Source: JACKAQ01 sp020634975 [NCBI: Calditrichia bacterium] (GTDB taxonomy: Bacteria > Calditrichota > Calditrichia > RBG-13-44-9). Taken from it: DNA of 64,000 nt. Numbering within the stretch: position 1 is the first letter of the stretch; each line of letters begins with the position of its first letter. Location: contig JACKAQ010000001.1 in the NCBI GenBank assembly GCA_020634975.1, positions 1,116,001-1,180,000 of the forward strand, read 5' to 3'. The notes beneath the pieces are model-generated. The model saw only the letters and a program-made list of their open reading frames with translations. It made no database searches and was not told where the DNA came from. Both the position numbers and the translations under genes were made by a program. Shown here one piece after another: positions 30,701-38,936 of the stretch.

Positions 30701-31489
30701 AATCGTCATCTGCGGGAAACCCAGACACAATTGATCCAAACCGAAAAAATGGCAACGCTGGGCATGCTGGCTGCGGGCGTGGCTCACGAAATTAACACGC
30801 CCGTCGGGGCGATCAGCAGCATGCACGACACCCAAACCCGTGCGATGGAAAAGCTGAAAGTGCTGATCGAAAAGGAATCACCTAACTTGTTTGAAAACAG
30901 CGCGATAAGCCGCATCGTAAAATTGATTGATGATGCACAGAAAATCATCGGGAACGGCACGGATCGCGTCACAAATATCGTGAAACAACTGCGGCGCTTT
31001 GCCCGGTTGGATGAAGCGGAACTAAAAGAAGCCGATATTCACGAAGGTATCGAAGACACGCTGCAACTGATCCGGCATGAGATAAAACACCACATCACCG
31101 TTGTGAAAGAATTTGGCGATGTTCCACCAATTTCATTTTACCCGAGCAAACTCAACCAGGTGGTTTTGAATCTGGTGATGAACGCGAAACAAGCCATTTC
31201 CGGCGACGGCACGGTGACCATCAAAACCTGGCACGAAAACGGGCAAGTGTTCATCAAAATCAGCGATTCGGGCAGCGGTATTCCCGCTAAAAATTTACCC
31301 AAAATTTTTGATCCCGGCTTCACCACCAAAGGGGTGGGCGTCGGCACCGGATTGGGCTTATCCATTGTTTATCGCATCATCACAGAAGACCACCGGGGCA
31401 GCATTCGCGTTGAAAGCGAGGTTGGCAAAGGCACCGTTTTTACCATCAGCATTCCCGATAATCTGGATGAAATATTAAACCACAAATAA
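27788..31489 (+). CDS. multi-PAS sensor histidine kinase with pseudo-receiver
   Basis: This 1233-residue soluble kinase begins with a CheY-like receiver fold (1-120). The usual phosphorylated aspartate is replaced by lysine (Lys55 in ILIKLNLPRIDG), although the acidic pair at 11-12 is kept. About six PAS/PAC domains follow (roughly 182-305, 312-430, 438-553, 566-680, 688-800, 836-945). A coiled linker (RVKERTA...) occurs twice, at about 815 and 960. The kinase core has the phosphorylated histidine in GVAHEINTP (His1000), then N-box, DSGSGI, FDPGFTTK and GTGLGLSIV ATP-binding motifs, all intact. No membrane helix is present, so it senses internal signals. No response regulator gene is adjacent. 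Confidence 0.92.
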   Translation: MEYRIQLLIIDDTASREYDWRQLLDGSNFDPLLIESSRDALAHLENSLTDIILIKLNLPRIDGVSFIRMFRKLNRPVPIVVFMDEPDIPQTVAAMKAGASDVILSAELPDRLPAVLKNALKISKSENEDGNTTENEVIRELERKTYSLAMGNIAMLEMQEKLEAKNAELNSVLRDYSRSRENLQAILDISPTAIIMVNESDKIIAYNKRVLQYFGIKNESVDNCRFDDFLNTIAPTFNHFDAFKKTIEQPDQMLKPEEFAQLARLSDFQRHVFSLSHPVTRMIVPFLTYPEPFGEGKRCRIYTFMDVTELRQANAMLHAIVDASPLPFIVSRLSDGEILYANKPLADLVGREPHEAIGMKTLNFYANESDRIDVVRKIQENKQLQNHEVLIRKADGSSAWMSFSLVVTELDGEEVIIGGLYDIDVRRRAEEALIESEERFRQLTENIREVFWIYDVKSGKPLYLSPAYESITGLDRNAMMEHLGALLNIIHPDDRQRINTAMLKQITGEFDEEYRIIKPNGEVRWIRERAFPIHNEDGEVVRICGVSEDFTERKSVENALRQSEEALRTIFNASYDAIIIHDEFGKVIDVNDKMLWLYGVSREEALQMSVPSFNSQKETTQEKLYELWKEVMDGKPQFFEWIARRPGDQTTFTVEVFLQKIPYNNRQVILANIRDITARKRAEENLLLYRKIFDNSNDPISIISANNTIAHVNPAVTNLFGFTPEEMQGKSPGIFIGEDVVASILHSRPTETPGIRKEIRFINKSGKEVIIELSGFPIYNDDGKLIYRVGISRDITERKRAQEALQHAHDILELRVKERTAALEAANHSLQKSEERNSALLNAIPDLMFRMQKDGTYLDYHAPKDSDLAIPPEAVIGKNLRDTMPPKHLELAFRKIHETIASNEWQLLEYDMPHGDHTHYFEARIVKSGEDEVISIVRDITERKQSEKALKRAHEQLEQRVKERTAELETANRHLRETQTQLIQTEKMATLGMLAAGVAHEINTPVGAISSMHDTQTRAMEKLKVLIEKESPNLFENSAISRIVKLIDDAQKIIGNGTDRVTNIVKQLRRFARLDEAELKEADIHEGIEDTLQLIRHEIKHHITVVKEFGDVPPISFYPSKLNQVVLNLVMNAKQAISGDGTVTIKTWHENGQVFIKISDSGSGIPAKNLPKIFDPGFTTKGVGVGTGLGLSIVYRIITEDHRGSIRVESEVGKGTVFTISIPDNLDEILNHK

Positions 31490-31503
31490 ATCTGTCACCA
31501 TCG

Positions 31504-32301
31504 ATGATTACAATAACAGCAATCGATAAATCCAAATTTTTCAAAGGTTTGGCAAAGGAATATTATCGCCAGTTGACCACACCGCTGGACGGCATGTGGG
31601 AAACCGCGTATATTTCCAATGCCAACCAATGGCAAATGAATTTCGGAACGGAAATCGCCGGATATTTTTGTGTGGATGCGAACCGCAGCCTGCTGGTGTT
31701 CAACCTGTTTAAACGATTTTGGGCACATGCGAATGCCATTTTCGATCATTTGCTGGCAATGAATTTGTTCGATAGCGCCGTGGTCAGCACCGGCGATTCG
31801 CTGTTGTTATCGTTGAGTATGGAACGCCAGCACCACGTCAGCGTGATTGCCTATTTATTTGAAGATTACCAGAAAATTAAACCGGAAATCAACGGATTTG
31901 GGAAGCTGGAATTCCGGCAGGCAGTTCCGGGAGAGGAGATAAAAACCGAGCGGTTTTTCCAGAAAAGCCTGTCCGTAAAAACCTCGTTCCGGGCGTTTGT
32001 GGATAATCTGATCCGCAAAAAACAGCTCTATTTTTTGTTCGATAATGAAAAACTCATCGCCACCGGCGAATTGCGCAAAAGCGCGTCGCAGCCAAAATAT
32101 GCAGATTTGGGGATGATTGTCGATCCGGAATATCGCAATCGCGGCGTCGGGCGATATGTGTTAACATTATTAAAATCAAAGTGTTATCAACGAAAGCGTA
32201 TCCCAATTTGTTCAACCGAAACCGATAATTTCGCATCCCGAAAAGCAATTGAAAACGCCGGATTTATCAGCCGGCATCGTTTGCTGGCTGTTGCATTTTG
32301 A
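31504..32301 (+). CDS. GNAT family N-acetyltransferase
   Basis: This 265-residue protein has a C-terminal GNAT domain with the acetyl-CoA-binding motif LGMIVDPEYRNRGVGRYVL (R-N-R-G-V-G) followed by a second helix near TDNFASRKAIENAGF. The N-terminal half (1-125) has no recognised family. The substrate cannot be told; such enzymes acetylate amines on small molecules or proteins. It starts 14 bases after the kinase stop, so the two may be co-transcribed. Its size, with an extra N-terminal domain, resembles predicted two-domain acetyltransferases. Confidence 0.8.
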   Translation: MITITAIDKSKFFKGLAKEYYRQLTTPLDGMWETAYISNANQWQMNFGTEIAGYFCVDANRSLLVFNLFKRFWAHANAIFDHLLAMNLFDSAVVSTGDSLLLSLSMERQHHVSVIAYLFEDYQKIKPEINGFGKLEFRQAVPGEEIKTERFFQKSLSVKTSFRAFVDNLIRKKQLYFLFDNEKLIATGELRKSASQPKYADLGMIVDPEYRNRGVGRYVLTLLKSKCYQRKRIPICSTETDNFASRKAIENAGFISRHRLLAVAF

Positions 32302-32384
32302 CCGTTTTGGGCTTATTTTTACCGGCTGTTTCGCAATATTAATTGGATTTATCTTTATCTATTATCCTTTTTCCAAATGAAAAA

Positions 32385-34154
32385 ATGTTACAAATAAAAT
32401 CTCTGAAATACATTATTGGCGGGCGCGAACTGCTGCGGGACATTAACTGGATTATCAATCCGGGGCGGCATATTGCGCTGATCGGACCGAACGGCACCGG
32501 CAAAACCACGTTATTGCGTATCATCAGCGGTGTGCTCCGCGCAGATGACGGCGAGATGGTCAAGCCAAACGAATACCAGATCGGTTATTTACCGCAGGAA
32601 GAAATTTCGCTGGCGATGAACGACATTCTCGAAGGCGTCATCAAAGGGCATCAAAAATTGCTGGCAATGCAAACGGAAATCGACCGGCTGCACAGCGAAC
32701 TGGCGGCAAATCCCAAAAATACCGAACAGGTGATGAACAAACTGAGCATCATCGAAGAGCAATTCCGGCATTTGGGCGGTTACCGGCTGGAGTCGGACGC
32801 CAAATCGATTTTGGCAGGATTGGGTTTTGCCGAAAGCGATTTTCATCGCCCGTTGGGAGATTTCAGCGGTGGCTGGCGGATGCGGGTGTATCTCGCGCGA
32901 TTGCTGCTGCAACAGCCGGATTTGCTGCTGCTGGACGAACCGACCAACCACCTCGATCTCGAATCGCTGGAATGGCTGGAAGGCTATCTCAAACAATTTC
33001 CCGGCAGCATCATCACGGTTTCGCACGATCGCTTTTTTATCGATCGCATCGCGGATGAAATTGCCTCGCTGGAGCAGGGAAAACTGGTGATTTATCCCGG
33101 AAATTATCAACAATATGAGACAAAAAAAGCCGAACGCGAAGCGCTGCTGATCAAAAAATATGAGGAACAAAAAGAAGAACGGGAGCGCATCCAGCGATTT
33201 GTTGACCGTTTCCGATACAAAGCCACAAAAGCGGCACAGGTGCAAAGCCGAGTAAAAATGCTCGAAAAAATGGAAACCATCGAGCTGCCGGAGCCGCCGT
33301 CGACCATTTCGTTCAACATCCGGGTGGAAACCCACAGCTATAAAGATGTGCTGCATATGAACAATTTGTGGTTCAAATATACTGATGACTGGGTGTTGCG
33401 GGATGTAAATCTCAGCCTGTATCGCGGCGAAAAAGTGGCGCTGGTGGGCGTTAACGGCGCGGGAAAAACCACCCTTACCCGGCTGATTTTTCAGCAATTC
33501 CAACCGCAAAAAGGAAAAGTGCACATCGGCGAAAGGGTGCAAATGGGTTATTACGCCCAGCATCAGGTGGACACGCTCAATCTGAACGCCACTGTTTTTG
33601 AGGAAGTTGAGGCAACGGTTGCGGATGCACATCGCCCGAAATTGCGCGACATACTCGGCGTTTTCCAGTTCAGCGGCGACACAGTGGACAAACCGATTCA
33701 CGTGCTTTCCGGCGGTGAAAAAGCGCGGGTTTCGCTGGCGAAAATCCTGCTCTCGCCGGTCAATTTTTTAATCATGGACGAACCGACCAACCACCTCGAT
33801 ATCGCATCGCAGGCAGCGCTGGAAAAGGCGCTCAGCGCGTACGACGGCACATTGCTGCTCATTTCCCACGACCGTTATTTTCTGGATAGCATGGTTACCA
33901 AAGTGATCGAATTGAAGGATGGCGGGTTGCGCCAATTTGAGGGGAAATATTCGGATTATCTGGAAAAGCGCAAAAGTCACACACTACCATCGGCGATTCC
34001 CCAAAAGCAATCCCAATCGGTAAGCGCAGCGGATTCAGGCGTTTACAAATCCAAAGAGCAAAAGCGCCGCGAAGCTGAAGCCCGGCAGGCCATCAGCAAA
34101 GAGCGCAAAAAGTTGCAGCAAAATGTGGATGAATGTGAGAGCAATATCGAATAA
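32385..34154 (+). CDS. ABC-F family ATPase, stopped before its C-terminal domain
   Basis: This 589-residue ABC-F protein has two ATP-binding cassettes. The first has Walker A GPNGTGKTT near residue 36, signature FSGGWRMR and Walker B LLLLDEPTNHL. The second has GVNGAGKTT, LSGGEKAR and LIMDEPTNHL. A charged linker (about 240-300) joins them. ABC-F proteins act on ribosomes, in ribosome rescue or antibiotic protection, and have no membrane domain. ATG at 32385 is used. The frame meets TAA at 34152, but the same frame continues to 34343 with a coiled-coil typical of the C-terminal domain. Full length would be about 652 residues. This is probably a nonsense substitution or sequence error. Confidence 0.88.
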   Translation: MLQIKSLKYIIGGRELLRDINWIINPGRHIALIGPNGTGKTTLLRIISGVLRADDGEMVKPNEYQIGYLPQEEISLAMNDILEGVIKGHQKLLAMQTEIDRLHSELAANPKNTEQVMNKLSIIEEQFRHLGGYRLESDAKSILAGLGFAESDFHRPLGDFSGGWRMRVYLARLLLQQPDLLLLDEPTNHLDLESLEWLEGYLKQFPGSIITVSHDRFFIDRIADEIASLEQGKLVIYPGNYQQYETKKAEREALLIKKYEEQKEERERIQRFVDRFRYKATKAAQVQSRVKMLEKMETIELPEPPSTISFNIRVETHSYKDVLHMNNLWFKYTDDWVLRDVNLSLYRGEKVALVGVNGAGKTTLTRLIFQQFQPQKGKVHIGERVQMGYYAQHQVDTLNLNATVFEEVEATVADAHRPKLRDILGVFQFSGDTVDKPIHVLSGGEKARVSLAKILLSPVNFLIMDEPTNHLDIASQAALEKALSAYDGTLLLISHDRYFLDSMVTKVIELKDGGLRQFEGKYSDYLEKRKSHTLPSAIPQKQSQSVSAADSGVYKSKEQKRREAEARQAISKERKKLQQNVDECESNIE

Positions 34155-34343
34155 AAAAAAAAAGAAAAAGCGGATATCGAAACCGCGCTCGGCGATCCGT
34201 CCACCTACTCAGACGGTGCCAAAACAGCCGCGTTGCAAAAGAGATATGCCGAGGTTAAACAATTATTGGATGAGGCATTGGCAGCGTGGGAAGTTGCCCA
34301 CGAAGAACTGGAAATCTTGCTCGCGCAGTTAGATGCGGAGTAA
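34155..34343 (+). pseudogene. in-frame C-terminal tail of the ABC-F gene, beyond a stop codon
   Basis: After the TAA at 34152-34154 the same frame stays open for 62 codons to TAA at 34341-34343. It reads through an A-rich run into ADIETALGDPSTYSDGAKTA and then LQKRYAEVKQLLDEALAAWE. This is the expected arginine/lysine-rich coiled coil of Uup/YdiF-type ABC-F proteins. It ends one base before the convergent HNH gene stop. One A-to-T change would turn AAA into TAA, so the tail was probably coding recently. Confidence 0.7.
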
Positions 34344-34344
34344 T

Positions 34345-34665
34345 TTACTCCGGATTTTCATCCGTATTTTTTTTCTCTTCTGCCAATTTCCTGAGGATAA
34401 TTTCTGCAGGTGTGAGGTGATTTTTTTCATTATTGCAGGATTTACAGCAGGGGACCACATTCCCTTTCACCGATCGGCCGCCGCGGGAAACCGGCACAAT
34501 GTGATCCATCGTCATTTCTTCCGGCGGAACAATATTGCCACAATAATGGCATTTGCCATCGGCAATTTGGCGTTTCCACCACTGGCTCCGTTTTAAATCC
34601 TTCGCTTTTTGCTTTTCCCGGGCAACGTGTCCGGCATCTTTGTTGATTGAAATCCAATCGCTCAA
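34345..34665 (-). CDS. HNH endonuclease domain protein
   Basis: This 106-residue protein has an HNH nuclease core: CHYCG zinc half-site, MDHIVPVSRGGRSVKGN with the catalytic histidine region, and CCKSCNNEK as the second zinc half-site. Small HNH proteins cut DNA and occur alone, in restriction systems and in mobile elements. The N-terminal basic helix (AREKQKAKDLKRSQWWKRQI) could bind DNA. The TTG start at 34665 has GGGAG 7 bases upstream. It follows rsmB by 20 bases and is likely in the same operon. The substrate is unknown. Confidence 0.85.
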   Translation of the reverse strand: MSDWISINKDAGHVAREKQKAKDLKRSQWWKRQIADGKCHYCGNIVPPEEMTMDHIVPVSRGGRSVKGNVVPCCKSCNNEKNHLTPAEIILRKLAEEKKNTDENPE

Positions 34666-34685
34666 AATGTAACTCCCATAAAATC

Positions 34686-36056
34686 TTAGCTTGCAGCATT
34701 TCCTTTTTTACGCAACCGCACGGCAAACGATCCATCCGTTTGGTGGCGATGCGGAAACGTGCGCACGGAATAGCGATCCCACAAATAATGTTGCGGCACA
34801 TCTTTCCGCAAATCTTCTTTCACAAATTCCGGGTGGGCGGCCAGAAATTCGTCCACTGTGTCCTCATTTTCGCGCTTTTCGATAGTGCAGGTGCTGTAAA
34901 CGATCACACCGTTATCTGCCAGCGCAGCGGCAGCGGCAGCGAGCAGGCTGAGCTGTAATTTGTGCATATTTTCAATATCTTCCGGCACGCGCTTCCATTT
35001 CAGATCCACTCGTTTGTTGATCACCCCGAAACCGGAGCAGGGCGCATCCAGCAAAATTTTATCAAATTTGATGTTCAACGGCAGGCTCAATCCGTCCCCG
35101 TTGATCACTTCCGCGACGGTTACGCCCAACCGCTCCAGATTATCTTTTAATGCTTTGGCGCGCGGTGCGTGTTTTTCCAGATCAACCAGCAATCCCTGAT
35201 TTTGCATGAACTCGCTGATATACGCACTTTTGCCGCCGGGTGCGGCGCACATATCCAAAACCCGTTCGCCTGGTTGCGGGCGGAGCAGCCGAACGGGAAT
35301 GCCGGTGCTCACATCCTGCACAGCAACCTGTCCATTGCGCAAATAATCCAGTTTACGGAATTCCGAAAAATCATCGATCCAGATAAACTCCGGGAAATCG
35401 GTATTGCGCTCGTATGTCACACCCTTTTCTTCCATCTCCGCAAACAGCGCATTTTCATCGGTTAGCAGCAAATGGTTGATGCGGATGGCAATTCGCGGGC
35501 GGGCGTTATTCGCTTCGCAGAGCGCCATCGTATCATCCACGCCCCATTGTTCAACCCAACGCTGGATAAGCCAGGCCGGATGCGACAGCGTTACGCAAAG
35601 CCGTTCGATATAGCCAAGCTGCATTTCCTGATATTCCAGTTTTTTCTGCTGACGCAAAAAATTGCGCAAAATAGCGTTCACCAGATTGGCGGTTTTCTGG
35701 TTGTATTTGCTTTTGGCAATTTCCACCGCTTCATTCAAAATGGCGTACGCCGGAATGCGATCCAGATAAATCAGTTGGTAAATCGAAGCCCGCAGGTTGT
35801 TTTTTACATCGGGAATCAGGTTGTCGTATTCGCCGACATACAGCTGGTTCAAATTCCAGTCCAGCCGGAATCGCCAGCGCAACACGCCGTTCACCACTTC
35901 GGTAATCAACGCACGATCTTCATCGCTGTAGCTGTTAATTTCGCGATCCAACAGTTTGTCGGTGTAAGATTGGCGGGTATCAACCCGGGTCAGAATGTCT
36001 ACAATTTTGTTACGTGCGCTCGATTGTGAGCCAATGTTCTCGTTAGCGTTTTCCAT
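34686..36056 (-). CDS. rsmB: 16S rRNA (cytosine-967 C5) methyltransferase RsmB
   Basis: This 456-residue protein has an N-terminal NusB-like domain (about 15-145, with EVVNGVLRWRFRLDW and AYAILNEAVEIAKS) and a C-terminal Fmu-type methyltransferase. The SAM site is VLDMCAAPGGKSAY and the two catalytic cysteines lie in LDAPCSGFG and YSTCTIEKREN. It adds a methyl group to C967 of 16S rRNA. It lies just ahead of the HNH gene. The length and all motifs are standard. Confidence 0.93.
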   Translation of the reverse strand: MENANENIGSQSSARNKIVDILTRVDTRQSYTDKLLDREINSYSDEDRALITEVVNGVLRWRFRLDWNLNQLYVGEYDNLIPDVKNNLRASIYQLIYLDRIPAYAILNEAVEIAKSKYNQKTANLVNAILRNFLRQQKKLEYQEMQLGYIERLCVTLSHPAWLIQRWVEQWGVDDTMALCEANNARPRIAIRINHLLLTDENALFAEMEEKGVTYERNTDFPEFIWIDDFSEFRKLDYLRNGQVAVQDVSTGIPVRLLRPQPGERVLDMCAAPGGKSAYISEFMQNQGLLVDLEKHAPRAKALKDNLERLGVTVAEVINGDGLSLPLNIKFDKILLDAPCSGFGVINKRVDLKWKRVPEDIENMHKLQLSLLAAAAAALADNGVIVYSTCTIEKRENEDTVDEFLAAHPEFVKEDLRKDVPQHYLWDRYSVRTFPHRHQTDGSFAVRLRKKGNAAS

Positions 36057-36201
36057 TTGTTGCCAATTGTATTGGGTTTATGAAGTCCTTTTACTGTATG
36101 CATTGCGCATGGGTTCCGGACGGTTTTTCGCTGCCGAAACCGAATAATTTGAGGGCGAAAATCAATAATTACAGGTAATTATACAATTACGTCGCGTGAC
36201 A

Positions 36202-37083
36202 TCAATGTTCGTCGCGTTTGACAACCAAAACCGGGCAACTTGCCCAACGAACCACTTTTTCCGCAGTTCCGCCAATCTGAATATATTCCAGTCCGGTTAA
36301 TCCGTGAGTGGAAATAATCATCACATCGAAAGATTTGCAGTAATTTACAATTTCTCTATGAACCACGCCTTCGGTTACAACAAAGTCTTCAATGTAGCTT
36401 TCATCGACGGTGTCTGCAACAAATTCGCGAAGATTTTCAACAATGGATTGTTGAAGTGAAGGTTCGATTTCAAATATAGATTCTTCTTCGGCAGAACTGA
36501 ATGAAGGATAATTTTCCTGCTCGATGACATGCATAAAAACAATTTTTGCGTTGTGATGTTTTGCGAATGAAACCGTGTATTCCAGCGCTTTTTGGGAATG
36601 TACCGAAAAATCCAGCGGCGCTAAAATCCGTTTGAAACGAATGTTATGCAAGGCATGTGGGATGGTTAAAATCGGCACTGAAGAAAAACGTATCATTTTT
36701 TCGACAACGCTGCCCTGCACAAAAAACCGGAATCCGGTTTGACCGTGAGTGCCCATCACCACAAGATCGTGCGGGTGATCCTGCAAATATTCCTGTAGGG
36801 AATCGACAGGCGAAACACCGGTTATCAGAATAAAGGAAACGTCCTGTATTTCTTTTTCTAACTTATCGCCGTATTGTACCTGAAATTGCTGGCGAATAAA
36901 AGCATTTTGCTTTTCCAGCACATTTTTTTTTCGGTTGTCGCCAATGGTACCATGCGGGGTGACAATGATATGGATCAGTGTGACTGACGCGCCGAACCGG
37001 CGCGCTATTTTCCGGGCAGCTTCGACGGACTTCCGGGAAAATTCGCTAAAATCGACCGGGACAAGTATTTTCTGAATTTCCAT
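36202..37083 (-). CDS. tandem universal stress protein (two UspA domains)
   Basis: This 293-residue protein has two Usp domains, about 1-145 and 150-290. The first ends with the ATP-binding pattern MGTHGQTGFRFFVQGSVVEK (G-x2-G-x9-G-S), and the second has STHGLTGLEYIQIGGTAEKV. Both begin with the KILVPVDFS / RILAPLDFS strand. Such proteins bind ATP and help cells survive starvation or redox stress. It stands alone between rsmB (145 bases) and the citrate synthase terminator. Domain 2 is slightly diverged but keeps its G-G-T box. Confidence 0.93.
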   Translation of the reverse strand: MEIQKILVPVDFSEFSRKSVEAARKIARRFGASVTLIHIIVTPHGTIGDNRKKNVLEKQNAFIRQQFQVQYGDKLEKEIQDVSFILITGVSPVDSLQEYLQDHPHDLVVMGTHGQTGFRFFVQGSVVEKMIRFSSVPILTIPHALHNIRFKRILAPLDFSVHSQKALEYTVSFAKHHNAKIVFMHVIEQENYPSFSSAEEESIFEIEPSLQQSIVENLREFVADTVDESYIEDFVVTEGVVHREIVNYCKSFDVMIISTHGLTGLEYIQIGGTAEKVVRWASCPVLVVKRDEH

Positions 37084-37142
37084 GGCTTTGTCTTTTTCGC
37101 GTCAATGCAAAAAATACACTCCAATTGCCGATATTACAACCG

Positions 37143-37179
37143 AAAAAACGGCGGTGGCGAAACATTTTTCACCACCGCC
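37143..37179 (-). terminator. terminator of the citrate synthase gene
   Basis: GGCGGTGG and CCACCGCC form an 8-bp stem around a 14-base loop (37150-37179). On the minus strand it is followed directly by CGTTTTTTCGG. It lies 21 bases past the gltA stop and is a good intrinsic terminator. Confidence 0.85.
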
Positions 37180-37200
37180 AAAACATTGTTATTAAACAGT

Positions 37201-38544
37201 TTATCGCTTCGTTATTGAGATGTAGTCTTTAGCTTCGGCAACACTCCGGTAGCCCGGGCGAATGATGCGTCCGCCATTGATGAGTTCATCGATTCGGTGA
37301 GCAGACCAGCCAACAACCCGGGCCATTGCGAACATCGGCGTATAAATTGCAGGATCGAAACCGAGCATGTCATACACAAATCCGGAGAAGAAATCGACGT
37401 TTGGCGAAATGACTTTGGTTGAGCCTTTTACGTCTGCGAAAATCTGCGGCGTTACTTCTTCGATGTGCAAATACATTTGCAATTCGTCTTCGCGGTTTTT
37501 CACTTTTGCCAATTCGCGGGCTTTTTCTTTTAATACGATTGCGCGCGGATCGGATTTGGTGTAAACGGCGTGCCCCATTCCGTAAATCAGCCCTGTTTTA
37601 TTGTAGGCTTCTTTGCGGATAATTTTGGTCACATATGCCGAAACTTCATCTTTATCTGCCCAGTTTTTCACGTTTTCTTTAATGTTGTCCATCATAGACA
37701 TAACCTGGGAGTTGGCAGCGCCATGCAACGGGCCTTTCAGCGAACCGATTGCCGCAGCAATGGTGGAATAGCTGTCTGACTGGCTTGAGGAAACAACGTG
37801 ACTGGTGAACGAGGAGTTGTTTCCTCCGCCGTGTTCAGCGTGGAGAATTAAAGCCAGGTCCAGCAATTCTGCTTCCAGATCGGTGAAATGGCCATCCGGG
37901 CGCAGCATGTGCAAAAAGTTTTGGGCAATATCATAGCCTTCTTTCGGCATGTTGATGAACAGCGGATCGTTGTGGAATTTGTTGCGCATCGCCACATAGG
38001 AATATGCAATCAGCGCCGGGAATTTTGCAGTGAGGCTGATGCTCTGGCGCAAAATATTCGATACAGAGGTATCATCCGGATTTTCATCCAGCGCATACAG
38101 CGTGAGCACGCCTTTCTGCAGCATATTCATGACACTGGCGCTGGTGAATTGCAAAATGTTGGTGGAAATAAACCTTCGGGATAAAGCCATTTCGCTATAC
38201 AGATGGCTTTCGAATTCTTTTAATTGATCCGGTGTAGGTAGCTCGCCCAACAACATCAGGTAGGTAATTTCGCTAAAGCCGTGGCGTTTTTCTGCCTGTA
38301 ATCCTTTTACGATATCTACAATATTAATGCCCCTGTAAGACAAACTGCCTTCAACCGGCTGTAGTTTGCCATCAATCTTTTTTGAGCCGACCACACTCGA
38401 AAGCTTTGTCAAACCGGCAAGAACTCCGGAACCGTCCGCATTTCGCAGCCCCCGTTTTACATCCAGCTCCGTAAACAGATTTTTGTCAACAGTATTGTTG
38501 GCAATAATCTTCTCCGAAAGTTTGTCAAAATAATCGTTGCTCAT
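37201..38544 (-). CDS. gltA: citrate synthase
   Basis: This 447-residue enzyme condenses oxaloacetate with acetyl-CoA at the entry of the TCA cycle. The active-site residues are in HAEHGGGNNSSF, GPLHGAANSQ and YGMGHAVYTKSDPRA, and the catalytic aspartate is in NVDFFSGFVYDMLG. The N-terminal extension (about 50 residues) fits the citrate/2-methylcitrate synthase type of many anaerobes, so a methylcitrate role is possible but less likely. It is a single-gene unit with its own terminator; a 13-base palindrome (TGTAAA-T-TTTACA) lies 90 bases upstream. Confidence 0.93.
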   Translation of the reverse strand: MSNDYFDKLSEKIIANNTVDKNLFTELDVKRGLRNADGSGVLAGLTKLSSVVGSKKIDGKLQPVEGSLSYRGINIVDIVKGLQAEKRHGFSEITYLMLLGELPTPDQLKEFESHLYSEMALSRRFISTNILQFTSASVMNMLQKGVLTLYALDENPDDTSVSNILRQSISLTAKFPALIAYSYVAMRNKFHNDPLFINMPKEGYDIAQNFLHMLRPDGHFTDLEAELLDLALILHAEHGGGNNSSFTSHVVSSSQSDSYSTIAAAIGSLKGPLHGAANSQVMSMMDNIKENVKNWADKDEVSAYVTKIIRKEAYNKTGLIYGMGHAVYTKSDPRAIVLKEKARELAKVKNREDELQMYLHIEEVTPQIFADVKGSTKVISPNVDFFSGFVYDMLGFDPAIYTPMFAMARVVGWSAHRIDELINGGRIIRPGYRSVAEAKDYISITKR

Positions 38545-38634
38545 TTAATTGCCCTCGCTAAGTTGCAGTGAATGTTGGTACTTCTGATGTTTATTTCATT
38601 TGGCTAAAGTCGGCAAATTAATTGGATAACTGAA

Positions 38635-38647
38635 TGTAAATTTTACA
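38635..38647. promoter_or_regulatory. 13-base palindrome upstream of citrate synthase
   Basis: TGTAAA and TTTACA flank a single T, giving a perfect short palindrome 90 bases before the gltA ATG. It could be an operator. The rest of the 38545-38936 gap (392 bases) holds the terminator at 38833-38862 and otherwise no recognisable gene. An open frame from 38995 antisense to that region has no ribosome-binding site. Confidence 0.25.
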
Positions 38648-38832
38648 ATTAAACATGCGAGAATAAAACAATCACACCCTCTGTCCAATATGAAAATGTT
38701 CCGTGAATCAATTTGAATATAATGATAATCCAAAATAAAATCCATCATTCTTGGAATTACCTGCAACTGCTATATAACTATTAGATTGTGGCAAAATCAA
38801 TAAGAATTTCCGGTTGATGCAATACTGACGGG

Positions 38833-38862
38833 CAAAAAAAAGGCGCCGGAAATTCCGGCGCC
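38833..38862 (-). terminator. terminator of the M16 peptidase gene
   Basis: GGCGCCGGA and TCCGGCGCC form a 9-bp GC-rich stem with a 3-base loop (38842-38862). On the minus strand it is followed by TTTTTTTTGCC. It lies 75 bases after the M16 peptidase stop and is one of the clearest intrinsic terminators here. Confidence 0.9.
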
Positions 38863-38936
38863 AATCTTCTGTTTTCAGCAAATACTCGTTCAGCAATTGT
38901 TCGATTTTGCGGAGCGCAATACCCCAATCGGTTAGG

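Noticed and set aside
32589-33701. 370-residue minus-strand open frame inside the ABC-F gene
   Set aside because: It is antisense to a clear ABC-F gene; long antisense frames are common in genes of this composition.
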